Shown here: positions 5,636 through 5,925 of the stretch, piece by piece
Numbering within the stretch: position 1 is the stretch's first letter
Layout: every line of letters begins with the position of its first letter
Assembly (NCBI GenBank): GCA_028287415.1
Contig: JAQBPS010000151.1
Span: forward strand, 1 to 5,925
From: Bacillota bacterium
GTDB lineage: Bacteria; Bacillota; Sulfobacillia; Symbiobacteriales; Symbiobacteriaceae
Reading direction: 5' to 3'
Length of the DNA: 5,925 nucleotides
Translations under genes and position numbers: made by a program
The notes under the pieces: generated by a model
Databases searched by the model: none
What the model was told of the DNA's origin: nothing
The model's input: only the letters and a program-made list of their open reading frames with translations

Positions 5636-5925
5636 GGCAATTCCCCCGCTTCCATAGGGTTCACGGGATAGTCTGCCGGTTGGCACCGCCTCATATGCGC
5701 GTTTACTCAGCAGCGGGAACGAAGACGCGTGCGGTACTTCAGCTTCGCAGGCGACGGCTTGCGGTACCTTTGCAGCGGGCGGCATGCCAGCGGCGGCACG
5801 CAGAACGCCATGTGCGAATGTCTGCGCAAGGCCGGTGCCGGTGCTTGGTTAAGCAAGGTCAACTTTTGACTGCCTTGTTTGCTGCAGACCAGGCAAAAGT
5901 TGATCGAACTTAAGATCGGCAAGTG
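5636..5925. other. Upstream region without a firm gene
   Basis: This stretch lies upstream of the CD1247-N gene and runs to the window edge. I see no clear -35/-10 pair for that gene. Two direct copies of TGCGGTAC start 30 nt apart (5730 and 5760). A plus-strand reading frame from GTG 5729 to TGA 5869 (46 residues) has GC-rich third positions but no recognised family. A stem-loop at 5856-5906 overlaps its stop. Confidence 0.5.
5859..5903. repeat. Stem-loop inverted repeat TCAACTTTTG/CAAAAGTTGA
   Basis: TCAACTTTTG (5859-5868) is exactly complementary to CAAAAGTTGA (5894-5903). After one A-G mismatch, CTG (5870-5872) and CAG (5890-5892) extend the stem to 13 pairs around a 17-nt loop. No T tract follows on either strand. 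It may be an operator, a stabilising stem, or a terminator for something ending here. Its AT content is higher than that of the nearby sequence. Confidence 0.55.

Noticed and set aside
5680..5922. 77- and 71-residue frames on either strand at the right end
   Set aside because: Arg/Leu-rich or mixed composition, no ribosome binding site, no recognisable domain, and they overlap each other.

Overview
The window is GC-rich bacterial chromosome. Five well-supported protein genes have GC-rich third codon positions, and AT-rich, highly repetitive spacers separate the first of them from its surroundings. The gene content points to a high-GC member of the Bacillota (Firmicutes). Two signs support this: an adjacent pair resembling Bacillus ypgQ (HD phosphohydrolase) and ypgR (Nfu-N/HEAT 'conserved virulence factor C' type), and a protein with the CD1247-type N-terminal domain typical of Clostridia and relatives. 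Strong AGGAGG-type ribosome binding sites and a TTG start fit as well. A Symbiobacterium-like organism is a guess, not shown by the sequence.

Layout. Positions 1-368 hold no gene but carry two large imperfect inverted repeats, built from degenerate 9-nt units of the type nACGGATTn or nGCAGATTn around AT-only palindromic centres. An amidase-signature enzyme (369-1832, minus) follows. A third inverted repeat of the same architecture (1880-2002) lies just upstream of its start, so the amidase gene is bracketed by these elements. Next comes a minus-strand operon read from 3794 down to 2021: a ypgQ-like HD hydrolase, then, 22 nt on, a ypgR-like HEAT-repeat protein. Divergent from it on the plus strand is a second compact operon, a histidine phosphatase overlapping a DUF402 protein by 4 nt (3945-5089). 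A perfect 16-bp hairpin at 5100-5136 separates this operon from a convergent minus-strand gene (5138-5635) for a CD1247-N/zinc-ribbon protein. The last 290 bases hold no firm gene, only a long stem-loop and a doubtful 46-codon reading frame.

How the genes may work together. The two divergent operons contain three candidate phosphate or nucleotide hydrolases (HD, histidine phosphatase, DUF402) around a shared spacer of about 150 bp. This suggests nucleotide-pool or phosphometabolite housekeeping, but that is inference. The amidase looks functionally separate and may travel with the flanking repeats. No tRNA, rRNA, CRISPR array, transposase or phage gene was seen. The least explained part of the window is the repeat family.
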